Below are positions 63,560-64,000 of a stretch of DNA of 64,000 nucleotides, in pieces (the stretch's first letter is position 1; each line of letters begins with the position of its first letter). The notes beneath the pieces were generated by a model. The model did not search any database, was not told the origin of the DNA, and saw nothing but the letters and a program-made list of their open reading frames with translations. This stretch comes from Liolophura sinensis. Its lineage: Eukaryota; Mollusca; Polyplacophora; Chitonida; Chitonidae. Location of the stretch: assembly GCF_032854445.1 (NCBI RefSeq), contig NC_088304.1, positions 11,483,704 to 11,547,703 on the forward strand. The letters run 5' to 3'. The position numbers and the translations under genes are program-made.

Positions 63560-64000
63560 TTGCTGCTATTGTGTCCGTTTGCAGGCAGATTACCTGCAGC
63601 TTGGTAGCTGTTTTGTCTACAGATAATAGAACTAAACGTTAGTCGTTATTGCGTCTGTTTACATATTAATAACTACACGCATAACTACACGTTTGTCATT
63701 ATTGTGTCAGTTTGCAGATACTGGTGCATAGCTACACGTTTGTCATTATTGTGTCAGTTTGCAGATACTGGTGCATAGCTACACGTTTGTCATTATTGTG
63801 TCAGTTTGCAGATACTGGTGCATAGCTACACGTTTGTCATTATTGTGTCAGTTTGCAGATACTGATGCATAGCTACACGTTTGTCATTATTGTGTCAGTT
63901 TGCAGATACTGATGCATAGCTACACGTTTGTCATTATTGTGTCAGTTTGCAGACACTGGTGCATAGCTACACGTTTGTCATTATTGTGTCAGTTTGCAGA
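63560..64000. repeat. 47-bp tandem array running off the window
   Basis: From about 63676 the unit CATAGCTACACGTTTGTCAT then TATTGTGTCAGTTTGCAGAT and ACTGGTG repeats almost perfectly, six or more times, to the last base. Decayed units lie at 63560-63675 (GTGTCCGTTTGCAG, GCGTCTGTTTACA). Differences between units are single bases (GGTG or GATG), so this part is recently homogenised. Confidence 0.96.

Overview
The window looks like eukaryotic, AT-rich, intergenic or deep-intronic DNA. The most likely source is a lophotrochozoan, probably a mollusc (bivalve or gastropod). The main reason is the dense set of short tRNA-headed SINEs of a type I associate with molluscan genomes: tails reading GTATAAGTGAAATATTC followed by an AAAT-rich end, and a second family with a GTACGACGTTAAAC tail. 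That taxonomic call is from memory and was not checked by a search. There is no bacterial-style gene organisation. I can support no intact protein-coding gene, no functional tRNA or rRNA gene and no CRISPR array.

Layout. 0-15 kb: SINE fragments of several families, copies of a medium-length repeat here called R1, and one broken Tc1/mariner transposase (9.06-9.28 kb). 15-20 kb: a 90-bp tandem array split by a SINE, more SINEs, and a 208-bp inverted-repeat element. 21-30.4 kb: a degenerate minisatellite, then two diverged direct copies of one multi-kb block (about 21.9-25.06 kb and 25.9-30.36 kb). Each copy carries different later insertions. The second ends in an 88-bp satellite that grew out of a SINE insertion. 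30.7-41.1 kb: minisatellites with 33-, 15- and roughly 55-bp units, more SINEs, a small inverted-repeat element and a LINE fragment. 41.7-42.8 kb: a coding-like but broken stretch. 43-53 kb: SINE pairs, an inverted pair of TATA-containing segments, and further copies of the dispersed blocks. 53.9-54.8 kb: the best protein relic, the RNase H region of a non-LTR retrotransposon on the minus strand. 56.26-56.85 kb: an imperfect palindrome around an 18-bp minisatellite. 60.66-61.07 kb: the only stretch resembling a host exon, interrupted by one stop codon. The right edge runs into a 47-bp tandem array.

Most of the content is explained by three processes. SINE insertion accounts for the 5'-truncated copies and the target-site duplications that can still be read. 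Decay of DNA transposons and LINEs left the coding relics. Tandem amplification produced at least ten arrays; in four of them (90, 33, 15 and 18 bp) the unit is divisible by three, so long but meaningless reading frames stay open, often on both strands. Names such as SINE-A, R1, E2 and E7 are local labels for this window, not database families. Alignments were done by eye, so edges are approximate, usually within 5-20 bp.
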